Positions 34,201 through 46,680 are shown, numbered from the stretch's first letter. The stretch is 64,000 nt of DNA from Turritopsis dohrnii (GCA_027922465.2 BQMF02000179.1:434001-498000), one strand, 5' to 3'. The notes: generated by a model from the sequence alone, not told the origin. Made by a program: numbers and translations.

Positions 34201-37200
34201 GCTCTCGCTGAGCCCCCACGAAATTGGTGGCGTTGTCGCTGTAGATGACACGTACCATGCCTCGTCTTGAGATGAATCGTCGTAACGCTTGGATGAACGA
34301 ATCTGTTTCCAGTGTGTTGCTTGTTTCAATATGTACTCCTCTCGATGCGAAACACGTAAATAGAGCGCCATATCGTTTGAGCTCTTTTCTTCCTTCCTTG
34401 ATGACAAACGGTCCAAAATAGTCGACTCCGCACACCGTGAATGGCGGAAATTCGTTTACACGCTCATCTGGAAGGTCGGCCATCTTCTGAACACTTGTTC
34501 GACCTCTGAGTCTTCTGCATGTAACACATTTTGAAATCGTATGTCGTACAAACGAGTTGCATTGTACAACCCAAAAACCTCTTCTTCGCACTTCATTGAT
34601 GGTGAATCCTCGTCCTCCATGATGTACTGCTTGATGGCATTCCCTCACGATCATCGTTGTTACGGGGTTTTGTTTGGGTAAAATCACTGGGTGCACAGTG
34701 GAGTATTCTTGATAGCTTCTGGACAGTCTTCCTCCAACTCTGATAATATCGTGACTATCTAAGAAGGGATCAAGACTGCTTATTATCGACTTTCTATAAT
34801 TCTCGGTTTCTCCTTTCATTTTCTTAATCTCGTCTCCGTACGCTTTATCAGCCTGGTTTCTGCATCCATCAGGTCGTCTACGTTGATTGACCTCTTCTTG
34901 GTTCGCCACTGAAGGATGACACACACAATTCTTTTCAGCTTCATCCATTTTGAAGTTTTCGCTGTGAGTCGTTCCAAGAAATTATCTTCTTCTTCTACAA
35001 AATACGATTGATGAACGCAAGCACATCCTTTTCAAAAAACGACTCTGCTATTCATGTTACCTTCCTGATCACTTGGCAAAATCTTGTACTAACAAACGTA
35101 CGTGCAAGATATGCAAACAAGAACACCCCACAGGACTGCACAGTAAGACAAAGAAGCCTGATCAGAAACACGAGCCGAACAAGGACAGCTCTGATGGGAA
35201 GCCACATGAGGTCGTGGCAAGTAACAGAACCATGATCGGATCAAGTGTCGTCAGTTTATGTGTTGTGCCTGTACGACTACATTCGAAACAACGGTACATC
35301 GATACTTATGCAATACTGGACAACGGAAGCCAGACATCATTTATAAGGTCAGATATTGCCGAAAACTTGAAAGCAAAGTCAACACCAACTTCAATCCTGA
35401 TCAAGACTATGACAGGTGAACAGAAAAGCCGATGCAAGCTTATAAATGGATTATGTATTTCCAACATATTCAACGGTACAACTGTTGATCTACCTGGATG
35501 CTACACGCAGGACAGTATTCACGTAGACAAAAGCGAAATACCAACACCACGAAAGATTCAAAAATGGAATCACCTGAGTCATCTGAAACGATTCTTACCA
35601 CAGGACAACGATGACGTAGAAATTGGCATCTTGATCGGAGGAAACTGTCCGGGTGCTTTAGAACCGATCAACGTCATAAGAAGCACATCAAAGAATTGTC
35701 CATATGCATTCGAAACAAAAGTCGGGTGGTGCATAATGGGACCAATCTCCGAAGCTACAACCAACCAGACACGATGCAATCGAATTGCGGTTAGTGTTGC
35801 GTTATTATCTGTTGTGTCAGTGTTTGGTGGTTGCCGTGGGAGTGATTTTTTACAGTGATTTACTGTTGGAGCTCCCGAGTTTCACACAAAACACGCGCCA
35901 GAAGTCCACGTTGCTTTACTCAATGTATTAAACACAGGCTACGAGAAATACAAAGATAAAACTATACACAAACATAATCAAATTAAACCCAAACATAAAT
36001 TCTACATAAAATATACTTACTAAATCACTGTAAAAAATCACTCCCACGGCAACCACCAAACACTGACACAACAGATAATAACGCAACACTAACACACAAA
36101 CACATACGCTATATATATACAAAGGAGAAACGAATACTCAAGAGAGAAACAAATAAACGATAATGCGTGACTAAACGATAACTGCAAAAGAAAGTTAATA
36201 AAACAAAGAAACGAATAACGACTAAATGCACGCACGAGTGAATGACAAACCAACATTGACACAATTAACAAGTAAAAAACATGATGAACTAACATGAAAT
36301 AACACCGCGAAGGAGCACAAATGTCACGAGCATGTGCTGCCTACACACGGCAGTAACAATTGTGTTTTGATGTATGCTTTTTGTTCGCATTAAGGAAAAT
36401 TGACATTTTATTTATTTACAAAATCATATAATTATCAAAACAATTCACGTGATCATGGAATTAATCCATAGTAAATTATGTTTCTGTTATAAGATTAAAC
36501 GACTATCCAGGGAAGCACACTCAACCAGGCAGATTCTTTTTAAAGTCTAAATCCTGTGTAAAAATATTATAAGCAGATGTTTTTGGGTCAAGTCAAAAAA
36601 AAAGAAAAGTATTTTTTATTTTCAACTAGACCCTGATACGAAACTGAAAATATCAAAACTGAAGGATAGATCAATTAAATCATTACACAAACTTGTTGGA
36701 ATTTGTTGGAACATTAAGAATAATTTGATGAATACTGTATCTGTGTTTATCATTGCAACCATTATTTTATACTCATTGAGAATCACCATGCTACTTCCTT
36801 ATTTCAATCAGGATAATGTTTTATTCATTGTAAACTTTATAAGGTCAAAATATCCTTCCCTAGACTTACATGTGCAACATGGAGAACAACTACATCATTG
36901 CATTCATTTGTTATTTTGAACTTATCTATCCTTATATTTACAAATCTAAAAACCCTTTACCATCAACATTCTCCACCAAAACTCTCATACATTGCTGGTA
37001 CAAAGAAAGAACCACTAAAAAGAAAAATATAGAACTTAAGTTGAATAGAACCGGCATTTTAGTATTGGAATTGTAAGTTGTGTACCTCCATTTGCTACTT
37101 TTTTGCCAGAAAATATAGAAGATCTTGTTTTTCTTGAAGAAATGTCAGACAAAACTGGGGGAACATCTGAAAAGTGAAATAATAATTACACAAGAACACA

Positions 37201-40200
37201 AGAATATACCTAATACTACATGATTTATACTTATTTTTAATAAGCTTAATTAATCTAACAATTAAGACACTTCTAGTAAATCCAGCAAAGGACACAAATA
37301 CAGACAACCTGAGACTCAAAATTCAATCCAATTGCAAATGCACTTTTAACGAAAAACACCCTCAAAACTTGAGAAACAATAACATGAGTAACCATAACTG
37401 AAAGATTGAAGGGATACCCTTTCTTTTTTTGGCCACAGTGTTCTCTTCTTTCCAGACAACAGGATGTCTCGGTAGGTACACTGGTTCTGGAGCAATCGAT
37501 GGTAAATCAATATCAGGAAGTGATGGCATGACTTTTCCTTTTGAGAACTAAAATTTGAATGTAAAAATATGAAAAATATGTTAAATATTATGATATAAAA
37601 TAATACCAGTGTGATATGTATTATAATAAAAATCAGAATTTTTTGTATAATGGGGGAAGTACAATTTTACAATTTCAATGGGGAAGTACAATGAAATGTT
37701 TGCTTGAAAAGTGCTTTTTTAATTTACGTTTTGTCAAAAAGATACAAGAACTATTGAAAAGTATATATCAATAAACCTTTTCGTTATTTTTCTTCTTTTT
37801 CTTCTTTTTATTTTCTACAGTAATGGGCATCATCAACATATCTTCAAATGACATCTTCTTAGGCTTTGTATGGAAAGATGTACTGTTGTCATCCTTTTTA
37901 TCAAGTTCACCATTAGCAATTGATTCTTCAATACTTTCTTCAATAGAAGTGTTTTGAATCTGGATTTTATTATTGGTGGCATTATCACAACTGGAACTGC
38001 TTAAGCTTATATCATTTTTTCCAGTACTTATAGAAGATTCTTTTACATTTTTCTGTGTTGTGGCAATGTCTTTCCATTTGACAATCAAATCTCTTGCCAA
38101 TTCTCCTACTCTCCCATCTTCTTTTCTGATGTTATTAACAATTTTTCCAATTGATGTTTTCTAAAACAAACGTGTATAACATAAATGGTGTTAGGTGTTG
38201 CTATACTTACTTCACTGTTATAGCTTATAACCTCTTGTTAATTTATTTCAAACATTTTACTGAGAAATACAAAGATATAAAACAACAGCTTAACTGCAGT
38301 TCACTCCTTTAAAATTCTAATTTTAAAGAATGAAACCATGCCATACCCTGCAAGAAATATAAGTCAGAAATCATTTCAGGTTTATGGAACAGGTCAATAG
38401 TTATGAGTGTAGACTGCAATAAAGCCAAAGAAATACGATACATCTTTCTATGTTATTCAGAAAAAAAATTATTATTTGAATTAATAACCTTTCTCATGAT
38501 GACATTTGCAAAGTACGGGTGAATTATAAAATTTTAAGGATGGTCTCTAACCTATTTGGTCAAAAAATACCAAAACTTTTTTTTTACTGTTTCCAATGTA
38601 ATTTTTATCATAGATTAAGTTTCTGGAGTCGAAAATTTTAATATAGAAACACTTTTTCCAAAAAACATGTTTTTGCGTTCTACTCAACATTTTTGAAATA
38701 AATATCTTTTGTTCAAACATGTGATTTTCGAAGATTCAATAAACGTTGTTGATCTTTGTTCGTTTTTTTCTTTCAATAGCAAAGTAATTTCTAATTTCTA
38801 TTCAGATGTTACGTAAACACGTTTGATCTTTGAAAAAACTCAATTCATTGATATCTTGACAACGGTTTTTTAGCTGTTATTCCGACTTTGCTGAGCTCCA
38901 AGTCCCCTAAACATCAATCGAAGTCAACAGAACGACATTTATTCGAACCAATGGGATCTTAGAAAAAATTAGCTGCAGCTGGGAAATTTATGAATAAGCG
39001 AGACAGACCATGCGTAAATACTTTGTGCTTTTATATAATTTCATGTTTCAATATGCATGAAAAACCATGTAGAGGCAAGAGACACTTTTTCATGGTTAGT
39101 ATAAAAGCACGTGGCATGTGAGTTTTTTTATCATCACAGGGGAACCATTGCATTGCATTCCGAATCGAACGCAACATTTTTGGGGAAATATCTTGAGAAC
39201 CAATAGGGGCAACTGACATTTTTTGAGGTCTGCAATACAGGCAATGGGGTGACGAAAAATTTGGGCCTTCATTTTTTTTGGGACGGGTCTATGACATCAT
39301 CAAAATCTTTGATCGGTGATATCTCTTGAAGAGTTGGTCGTTACAATTTTTTTGATCGGTGTTTCAAGCTCTATAACATGAATGCACTTTCCATTCTTGA
39401 TTCAATGATTTAATTTTTAGTCACGGGACACTCACATAGGAAAGATGGCATATAAATCATTTTCAAAGTTAGATGCAGTAAAAAGTTTAACCTGGGATGA
39501 TAGTTTTTTAATATAACGAAATAACACAAAAAAAACGTCAAAATTTCCCCAAAAAAGCAGAAATTTAGAACATGCAATACATCGATAGACATTTCCTTCT
39601 TCCTTCTTCCATACCAAATTAAATCTGTAAGATGTGATTGTGTACGAACTAAACTTTTGTTATCATTAAAAATCTCTTATAATAATGGGTTTTGTCTGAA
39701 TGTCAATTTCGTTTCATATTTACGAGGGTCACACATATGTGACCGTAGTAAATATCTTTCATTCTACTAATATTCACTGATTACGGAACAAACATTTATC
39801 TTGGATGAGAATTATAACTATAAATAGACAGGTACTTTTCATAAGCTCATTGAAGTCACCCCATATTGTTGTTACCAAGGAAAGATCAGATTATCTCTCT
39901 GGAACTACAAGATTAGTTAATGTGAATAAGGTAATGGTTTTTTGAAATACTGGCAAATTTGATTGAAGTCACCCCATTTTATGGTATCTCGCATGCAATT
40001 AAAACACAAATTAAGGGAAAAGTGCATTGCTCAACACAGAAAAAAGGAGAAATCAGAAAAGTAATGACTTTTTATACATCATATTCTATCCTACCTTGAG
40101 TATTTCAAGTGTTATTGGTAGTTGTAATAGTTGCTTCAAGTACTTTAATTTCTAAAGTAATAGGAATTCGTTTTAAAAAAATTACATAAATGGAGATCAA

Positions 40201-40296
40201 ACAAAATTTTTCTACCTTTTCAAGTGGGATTCCTTCTTCAAATTTGCGTCGGATTCGTAGTACTGTTTTTTCAATGATTTCCCTTTCAGATGCCAT
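28259..40296 (-). CDS. ELOA: Elongin A (RNA polymerase II elongation factor subunit), 13 exons
   Basis: Exons (minus): 40296-40216, 40151-40095, 38160-37777, 37547-37418, 37166-37086, 37014-36961, 30393-30339, 30120-30078, 29868-29761, 29214-29013, 28862-28653, 28400-28352, 28280-28259. All have GT-AG borders and agreeing phases, giving 491 residues. Residues 1-80 form the TFIIS N-terminal-like domain (LKYLKQLLQLPITLEILK; TSIGKIVNNIRK; ARDLIVKWKDI). A low-complexity middle follows, with MSFEDMLMM and a Lys run. Next comes LPDIDLPSI...TRSSIFSGKK, then the elongin BC-box SLYQQCMRVL (248-257, exon 6). After it lie the conserved block ETGGVPYFVLEPLL, DLWKRHCQHDFKG and a C-terminal KKPMMTAALKLLQK. 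Elongin A stimulates Pol II elongation with elongins B/C and can act as substrate receptor with Cul5. The protein is shorter than human (about 770 aa), mostly in the middle. The last 22-nt exon is the least certain. Intron 6 (6.6 kb) holds a BEL/Pao element and repeat X copy 2. Confidence 0.93.
31299..32453 (-). repeat. Repeat X, copy 2 (uninterrupted)
   Basis: Full-length relative of the split copy at 13607-19058. Starts CTAGCATGTAGCTTTAGCTA after A31298 and ends GGGGGCAAT. Around 32200-32215 it preserves the site (AAATAACATAGTA then TA...) at which the Helitron array inserted into copy 1. Contains a GAT microsatellite. Lies in intron 6 of the Elongin A gene. Confidence 0.75.
32922..33416 (-). 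repeat. BEL/Pao LTR, lower copy
   Basis: 495 bp, TG...CA ends on the plus strand (TGTTGGAGCTCCCGAG ... GGCAGTAACA). Contains TATATATA near 33170. Open frames within it are non-coding LTR sequence. Confidence 0.92.
33524..34990 (-). pseudogene. BEL/Pao integrase region
   Basis: The long minus-strand frame 34948-33524 (474 codons) covers the H2C2 zinc finger (H...HHGGRGFTINEVRRRGFWV...C--C), the rve core with VCGVDYFGPF and IYSDNATNFVG (two catalytic Asp) and SASHFGGVWERQIRTVR (Glu). It ends with the DUF5641-type domain typical of BEL/Pao (KRWRRVQHLLNEFWSRWRREYL). The true upstream homology (FLERLTAKTSKWMKLKRIVC... at 34990-34800) is in another frame, so one indel near 34790-34800 breaks the polyprotein. 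Confidence 0.88.
34995..35787 (+). pseudogene. BEL/Pao gag C-terminus and protease, inverted
   Basis: Plus-strand frame IDERKHILFKKRLCYSCYLPDHLAKSC...CKICKQEHP-GLH forms two zinc knuckles. It is followed by the aspartic protease (DUF1758-type) with YAILDNGSQTSF at about 35308-35345 and GILIGGNCPG near 35630. It ends abruptly at 35787, where a piece of LTR begins. It is truncated and points against the integrase. Confidence 0.85.
35788..35863 (+). repeat. Inverted LTR fragment inside the BEL element
   Basis: 76 bp (GTTAGTGTTGCG ... TACAGTGATTTA) are the reverse complement of an internal LTR segment (about 33082-33155 and 36024-36097). It joins the inverted gag-protease to the upper LTR. Confidence 0.85.
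35864..36358 (-). repeat. BEL/Pao LTR, upper copy
   Basis: No difference from the lower copy was noticed by eye over 495 bp. Confidence 0.92.
39000..39435 (+). repeat. Degenerate Helitron-related repeat
   Basis: Intronic. 39131-39400 is the inverse of parts of Helitron A (14560-14750 and 15655-15760), with the retrotransposon absent, and shares words with the Helitron at 59310-60463 near its 3' end. Possible 3' end at CACGGGACACT (compare CACGGGATACTAG at 60451-60463). Confidence 0.55.
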
Positions 40297-42111
40297 TTAC
40301 TTTTCGTGGCAGTTAGCGGATGAAGTCGAATGAAGTCGCCATTTTTACTTTCGATTTTGAAAATCAAAACAAAGTTGATCTATTTACACCCGGGGGGCGG
40401 CCGATATCAGACTACTGAGGAGAGGGAAAGCAGATCATGGTGAAAATCTCATGTGTTGAGAGAAACACATAGGAGTCTGGGAGCAAGTCGTTGTACTGTA
40501 AAACATTAACTGTTTTTGATAACGGTTTTCATTTTGGCCACATACAGATTGACACCGAATAATACTTCTTTCCGGATTCCGCTCTGATTCCTTCTTGTCC
40601 TCGATTTGGACAAATCTTCAGCCAGTCAAACATATGGCGGAAACTCTTTTCTGGAATCGCAGGTGTCTACATATCCCGTGTCCACTATGCAGCTTGAATT
40701 CGATCATGAAAATGATGCCAATGTTAAATCATAAGAGAAAAGCCACAATGGAAATAGCAAAGGTTGTTAGCTCATATGTCATTTATGATGCATGCAACTA
40801 AAACCCACAATGCAATGCAACAAGCTTGATAAGTTATCATGAATATATATATATATATATTAAATTGCTTGTGAAGTAAAATTTCGCAAAAACATGAAAA
40901 CAAAGCAGGGGAGATGAACGTTTATGTTTTATGTTTTTGTCAACAGTTTTCACTACTTTAGTAAATATGTCTTTCCAAAACTTCCACCCTTATAATTTAT
41001 CCACCCTTATAATTCCACCTTATAATTTATAATTCTGATACAGATGATGATGAATATGATGATGACGACGACGATGATGATGATGACGGTGATTTTGCAC
41101 AAACAGTTCATGTCACTTTAAATCAAGGTTTGAGTATTGAATTGGATGTGATGTTTTAAATGCATTTTATAGAAAATGATAAATCTTTGTAAAAATCAAA
41201 GAAGTGAGGGACTTATCACGAAGCATCATAGTTTGATATCGGAACGAAAAAATGCGAAAAATGTGGAAATGGTAGACATTTTCGTATATACATACATAGA
41301 ACCGTTCCGACAACCGTTCCGTCGTCGTAACTCTAGCACAAACAATTTGTTAGGCAGCTCTAGCATAAATAATTTGTTTGGCAACTCTAGCATAAATGAT
41401 TTGTTTGGTGAAAATATTGAAAAACGTCTTTAAGACGACTTCAAAACGTCTTCAATGCGGCTTCCAGACGAGATGAGACGGAAACTTATGCAAAAACAAA
41501 ACTTTAATTTTGGTATTAAACGCAAGAAGAATGGCAGACAATTATTAGTTGCTCATTTTATTCTGCAACATTGTTTTCATAAAATATCTACACGAACATA
41601 AACAATTTCTCCTTTTAAAATATCACTTGTTGTGTAATCACTTGTTGTGTAAAAGGTCCCTTTCAGTAAACTAGTTAATAGCTAAAGCTAAAATGCCCCG
41701 CCTCAAGCTTATCCATTGAATTTATCCATTCTTTTCTTGTTTGAAATGTTTATACAGAGAATAGGTCCAACAATTTGCAAAATAAATTTAAAATATAATA
41801 TTTGGTAGAAGTGAACCAAAATCACTTGAAAGAAGTTATATAGATTGACAACTTCCACAATTTTATGCCTCAACACTATTCAGGTCTATTACAACCAAAT
41901 GATTAGGTCAAACAGGTCTAAAAATTGAAGGCATATGCCTATTTATGGCTAAATTAGAAAAAGTGACTGAAAAATTTGAAATAAACACTTTCCACTTCTT
42001 TGAGCACTCTTTAAAAAATTGGCACAAATCGGGAGCAAATTGAGAGTTCACCAGTTGAAGCTTATCAATAATATATACATTATGAACAAAAAGATGAAAC
42101 TTTTAATTAGC
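40297..42111. other. Upstream of Elongin A; no gene recognised
   Basis: A GC-rich CCCGGGGGGCGGCCG patch at about 40389-40404 lies near the Elongin A start and may be promoter DNA. A GAT/GAC trinucleotide run (41045-41090) would encode poly-Asp. A 27-bp unit is repeated three times at 41329-41409. A partial repeat X end (TAGCTAAAGCTAAAATGCCCC) is at about 41675. The short frames 40595-40801 and 41176-41433 are unassigned. Confidence 0.45.
41329..41409 (+). repeat. 27-bp tandem repeat, three copies
   Basis: Consensus ARCTCTAGCAYAAATAATTT followed by GTTTGGC. In one frame it reads NSSTNNLLG / SSSINNLFG / NSSINDLFG. Confidence 0.85.
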
Positions 42112-42114
42112 TTA

Positions 42115-42598
42115 GAGTGCGTTTACATGAAAGCCATAGTGAACTAAAAATCGAAACAATAGATTTACTAGTTCTAGCTCTCTCTATGAGTGTGTTTTTA
42201 CATGAGAACCATACTGAACGGTTTGAGATTTCAATACTGGTAGAAAGATTTTCTATACACGATGGAATAAATTTAGCACATTCTACATTTTTATTTCATT
42301 ATGTGTCAGCAAAATTTAATTAAGTTGTGCATGCTTGTTAAGACATTTTATGATAAAACAATGAAATGTGAAAACTTTCACACCTTTCCAAGCCGTATCG
42401 AAATTTCAAACCTATTATTTGAGAAATAGGTTTGAAATCATTACGGGTAAAATTTCAGTACGGCCCTTATCATGTAAACATCACTGAAGGTGTGACCAGG
42501 AACAGTACTGAAATAAGAACCCGTATCGAAACTCGTAACTGGAGGCTTGAAATTCCAAACCGGTTTGAGTTCAGTACGGCTCTCATGTAAACGCACTC
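42115..42598. mobile_element. MITE with GAGTGCGTTTACATG termini
   Basis: Inverted ends GAGTGCGTTTACATGA and TCATGTAAACGCACTC about 484 bp apart. Internal partial copies of the TTTACATGAGAACC-type word give a reiterated structure. Left flank TTA, right flank TTT, so target duplication is unresolved (Harbinger-like 3 bp possible). Confidence 0.7.
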
Positions 42599-43959
42599 TT
42601 TATCGCAACCACTTTTCAATTTACTATAGCTTATCCACATTTCGTAGCCAGAAAAAAACTTTGTATTGTATTGCACATTATGTTTATACTTCTTTCAGTA
42701 TGTAGTAGACACAGTCTACATTCAATTCATTTCCAAATTTTAGAAATTTGTCCTTCTTTGGCAGTTCTAGTTGTCTACGTTTTTTCGATATCTTCAAATG
42801 TCAGTGCTCTTTTGAAGACAGTTGATACAGATACCAATGTTCTATCACCAAGCATTATGCACATAATATTCTTAAATTAGCGTTTGTCATCATCAATATG
42901 TGCAAAAAACAACAAAAAACATTCTCTTTATAAAGTTTTGTGCCAGTTCTTTCATAAGTCGATAAAACTTTCTTTTGATTGAGATGAGCACGTTTCATGC
43001 ATTAATTAGAAAATTTTGTGCATGTATTGATTACATATTTCCCCAGTAATTTTGATATTCTTGATGGATGCTGAAAGTTTTTTGATCATAAGTTTAACTT
43101 GTTATGAAACCTTAATTTTCTTCTTTCTCGAGCATATTTCCCCAAAACACAATCATTTTCTCTCTAAGAAGTCTTCTAACGATTAACATTAGGTATAAAC
43201 AGGAAAATATTCTTAAAATTCTTCTTTAAAGTTTCTTACGAAGTTCTCTACAACTTCTACAAAACATAACGAAATCGGTTCACGTGTCGCACGTAAATAT
43301 TTTAAGGACTAGTTAATAAAACTTTTAAAGATTGAAATGGAAATATAAAACGTCCAAAATAACTTCCAAAAGTAGTAAAAGGTTATAAAAGAATAACAAT
43401 TTGATGAAATAATATTAAAAATACCCTTTTATGCATTATGTTTAGCATGGAGTGCTGGTCTGTCATTATCTACTCGGAATAAACAAATTATCATCCGAAA
43501 TGGAAACTCAATTTCCGAAAACGGATTGTCTTAAAAAAGGAGAAAATTTGCGAACACTTCGCCTAGGTCGTGAAGCTACAGAGAGCCCCTTGCGGGGCAA
43601 TAACGCTTCGCTATTTCATGGTTTAGGACTACCATGTTCAGTTTATTCGAACTATTTAATTAACCAATGAAATGGAGTTATTGACTGATGTTTCAACCGT
43701 ACATAGCGCCAGCAAAGGTAAATCAAAGACGGGGCGTTGAATTCACAATCCAAATAAATGTCAATTTAAAAATAATTTTCCACAATGCAATAGAAATATC
43801 TTTTCGAATCAGGTGAAGGTCACAACCCGTACTAGATGAAAAACAGCTAAGGAAACGAAATGAAACGAAACAAATCGAAACAAATCGAAACAAATCGAAA
43901 TAATGAAAGATAAACCGGATGATTAGACTGTTTTTGTTTTGTTTTGTTTTTTATTTATA
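42599..43959. other. No gene recognised
   Basis: AT-rich. Contains an AAATCGAAAC tandem run at about 43855-43905. No coding exon seen. Confidence 0.4.
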
Positions 43960-44310
43960 TATTTGTATGAGAAGTATTTTGCAAATAGATTTTATTTTGA
44001 TTTTATTTATATATTTATGTTTACCCGGAATAGCCTCTTCAGTTTCTTAAGGTACTGTCATCAATGGGGATTCTGCGAAAAAGTCGCAGAGCATTTTAAG
44101 CCCTCATTTGGTTTACAGAAGCTGTAATGACAGGAACGGCTCAACTAGACAACTATATTAGACATCATTCCTACTCTCTTGCTGAGTGCTGAGCAGAGAG
44201 GAGTGATTCACACTGTTATAGTCGCTGGTATGACTCGGTCGGGGATTGAACCCGCGACCTTCCGAACAGGAAGTGAATACTCTATCAAGGTTACTAGTCG
44301 ATTTTACTCA
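43960..44310 (-). mobile_element. tRNA-derived SINE
   Basis: The minus strand carries RNA polymerase III-type boxes: CCTTGATAGAG around 44290-44280 (A-box region) and GGTTCAATCCC at about 44252-44242 (B box), spaced as in a tRNA. CTTCCTGTTCGGAAGGTCGC lies between them, as in tRNA-like SINE heads. No cloverleaf with full acceptor stem could be formed, so it is not a functional tRNA gene. 3' limit near 43960 is approximate. Confidence 0.65.
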
Positions 44311-44656
44311 ATGGGACATCACTAAATGTTACATTTATTCAAAGAGAATTGATAAGAAACTCTTGTTATTGATGTTTAGCTAGCTAAGAAACTTCATCTA
44401 AGAACAACTCCAATATGAAAAACCTGTTCCAAAACATTTCTAAGTACTGACTATAAATCCAGAAGGCTGGTTCCCAAACTTCTACAGACACGACTGAAAA
44501 AAACATTTCTGCAACTTTAAACATTCGCTTTGTTATTAAGCATCTTCCCAATTGGGCTAAATTGAGTTTGGGTACATTAAGTGGATAAAATTTCGCGTTG
44601 ATTTAATTTCGCGGACAAGCGAAAAAAAGTAATTTGAAAACAATCAAATTTGTTTG

Positions 44657-46620
44657 TTTTTTTTTTTTTTTTAATCATCAAATTGGGATCCATACAATAA
44701 TATATGGTTCTTTTCCCTAGAACATAAATTTCAAATAAAAATATCAAAATATTAATAAATATTATTATTAAATAACTTGATAAAATGTGTAAGGGGAGAA
44801 AAAAAAGGAAAGAAAAGTGAGCCAGTGCACGAGACTACGGAGAAAAGGTCTGACGGATTGAGAGAAATTGTGATTGAAACACTGAGAGAAAACTGAAAAT
44901 GAAAGTGTAAAACGATAAGCAGACAAACAACAATAAATATTTATATTCGAATATAGATACATGACCTATAGAAAAGAGAGAAAGACTACGAGGACAGGAC
45001 TCTAGCCAGAGCTCTGTCTTTGTAGTACTTCATCGCCTCTTTGCAAAAACTTTTACTATCACTAATTATCCTAATATTTTTTGGTAAATCATTATATATT
45101 AGTGCTTGCTCGTTAGGTGTTCTTCTCACCGCGCTCAACTTTGAATTCGCAATCGGATCGTGTCGAACGTTTTACTTCCATTCGTTTCAATTTGAGGTAC
45201 GAAGGCCATCTAGGGTCGTTTGGGCAGAATGGGTGCATTTTATTATGGCTATATCAAATGATTCTTTTATTGGCAACCAGCCCAAGCTGATTACATCGGT
45301 TTCCTTGGCGAAGCGCCCAATTACGTATCCGGCAGCAATATTCTGCAGCTTTTGAAGCCTCTTGATTTGATATGTCGGCAGCTGACTATATACGACGCAG
45401 CAGTACCTTATGTGGGATAATACCAGACTTTCAGCAATCACCTTTCGAACTTTATAAGGGGTAAATCGTTTGAATTGTCGTATTTGACGAAGTGCAGCGT
45501 AAGACGATCTTATTAATTTGTCTACGTGAGTTTTCCAGGTAAGGTTTTCGTCAAAATAAACACCAAGAATCTTTATCGCGTCCATACGTTTAATAGATTG
45601 GTTGTTGTGACGTATCTGACATGTGTCGTCATTGGTTAAATTATGTTTTTTACTGAGTTTCGAGGATGAAAAAAGCATAAACTTTGTTTTCTCATCGTTA
45701 AAAATCAAGTTGTTATTATATGACCGTTCTCATACCTTCTTCAGATCTGACTCAAGCATCGAAATGTATTTCTCGATGTCTTTTAGTTTGCTCTTTTGGT
45801 ATAGAGTTGAATCATCAGCGTATTGTAGAGAGCTGCAAGATAAGTCTTTCACAAGGTCGATAATATACAAGTTGAAGAGGACAGGTCCCAGTATACTGCC
45901 CTGCGGAACACCAAAGTTGTTAGGTTGGATGTTGGAAGATTTATCATCAACTTGAACATATTGCCTTCGATTTGAAACAAAGCTTTGAATCAGTTTCAGT
46001 GATTGGATAGAGAAAACCATTTGGTGTAATTTGTGGAGAAGTGTTCTATGATCGATTGTATCAAAGGCCTTGGAAAAATCCAGTAATATAGCCAAGGTTA
46101 TTTCACTTGAGTTCATGGCAACTTTTATGTCATCTCTAAGTTTCAGTAAGAGAGTGTTCGTGGAATATCCTTTCCTGAAACCCGACTGTGTTGCGTTGTA
46201 AGTTGATTTTGTTTCAATAAAGTCGCAAAGCTGTGATAAGATGACGCGTTCGAACACTTTCGAGAGAATACAGAGGATAGATATGGGTCGGTATTCTGTT
46301 ACATTCTTTGGATTATCTGTTTTTGGTATTGGTGAGACTCTCGCTAACTTCCATTCGTCTGGAAATACATTTGTCTCAATACAGTTGTTAATGATATGTA
46401 CCATAGGGGAAGTTATGCTATCTACGATTGGTTTTATATAACGAATCGGGATGCCATCGTGACCAGTTGAACAGTCATTTTTGATACCGAGGATGATTTT
46501 TTTAACTTCATTGTAAGTCGTTGGATGTAAACGAAATGTATTGGTATTATCGGGGTTATCTGACAGATTGTTAAAAAAGTCATTATACTCTTGATGTTTA
46601 TTGATATATTGGCTTGGGCG
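44657..46620 (-). mobile_element. 5'-truncated non-LTR retrotransposon (Jockey/CR1-like)
   Basis: Minus orientation. The plus-strand T run at about 44657-44672 is the poly(A) end. Coding homology runs from 46620 (INKHQEYNDFFNNLS...) through the reverse transcriptase. It is better preserved than the 11-19 kb LINE: the RT domain is interrupted by one in-frame TGA near 45717. Target duplication not resolved. The right side abuts a CTGT microsatellite at 46628-46645. Confidence 0.8.
45187..46404 (-). pseudogene. Reverse transcriptase of truncated LINE
   Basis: Motifs in order: WKLARVSPIPK; EYRPISILCILSKVFERVI; SGFRKGYSTNTLLL; AILLDFSKAFDTIDH (Asp); PQGSILGPVLFNLYI; LQYADDSTLY (catalytic YADD). 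Then, after a Trp-to-stop change near 45717, FNDEKTKFMLFSS and ILGVYFDENLTWKTHVD. The end frame-shifts near 45190. Catalytic residues are intact but the nonsense codon breaks the frame. Confidence 0.85.
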
Positions 46621-46680
46621 TCGTTCTGTCTGTCTGTCTGTCTATCTATGTACGGCGAAAGTTTTTTAGGACCTCACTTA

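Larger units (their letters stand above)
32922..36358 (-). mobile_element. BEL/Pao LTR retrotransposon, internally rearranged
   Basis: Two 495-bp LTRs (32922-33416 and 35864-36358) begin TG and end CA, look identical, and are flanked by the 5-bp duplication ATTGT (32917-32921 and 36359-36363). The interior is 2.45 kb instead of the usual 5 kb or more. The integrase is on the minus strand next to the lower LTR. The gag-end/protease part lies on the plus strand, i.e. inverted. Reverse transcriptase and RNase H are absent. Near-identical LTRs indicate a recent insertion in an Elongin A intron, in the gene's sense orientation. Confidence 0.92.

Noticed and set aside
44240..44300. Apparent tRNA gene with B-box GGTTCAATCCC
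   Set aside because: No complete cloverleaf or acceptor stem; structure fits the head of a tRNA-derived SINE.
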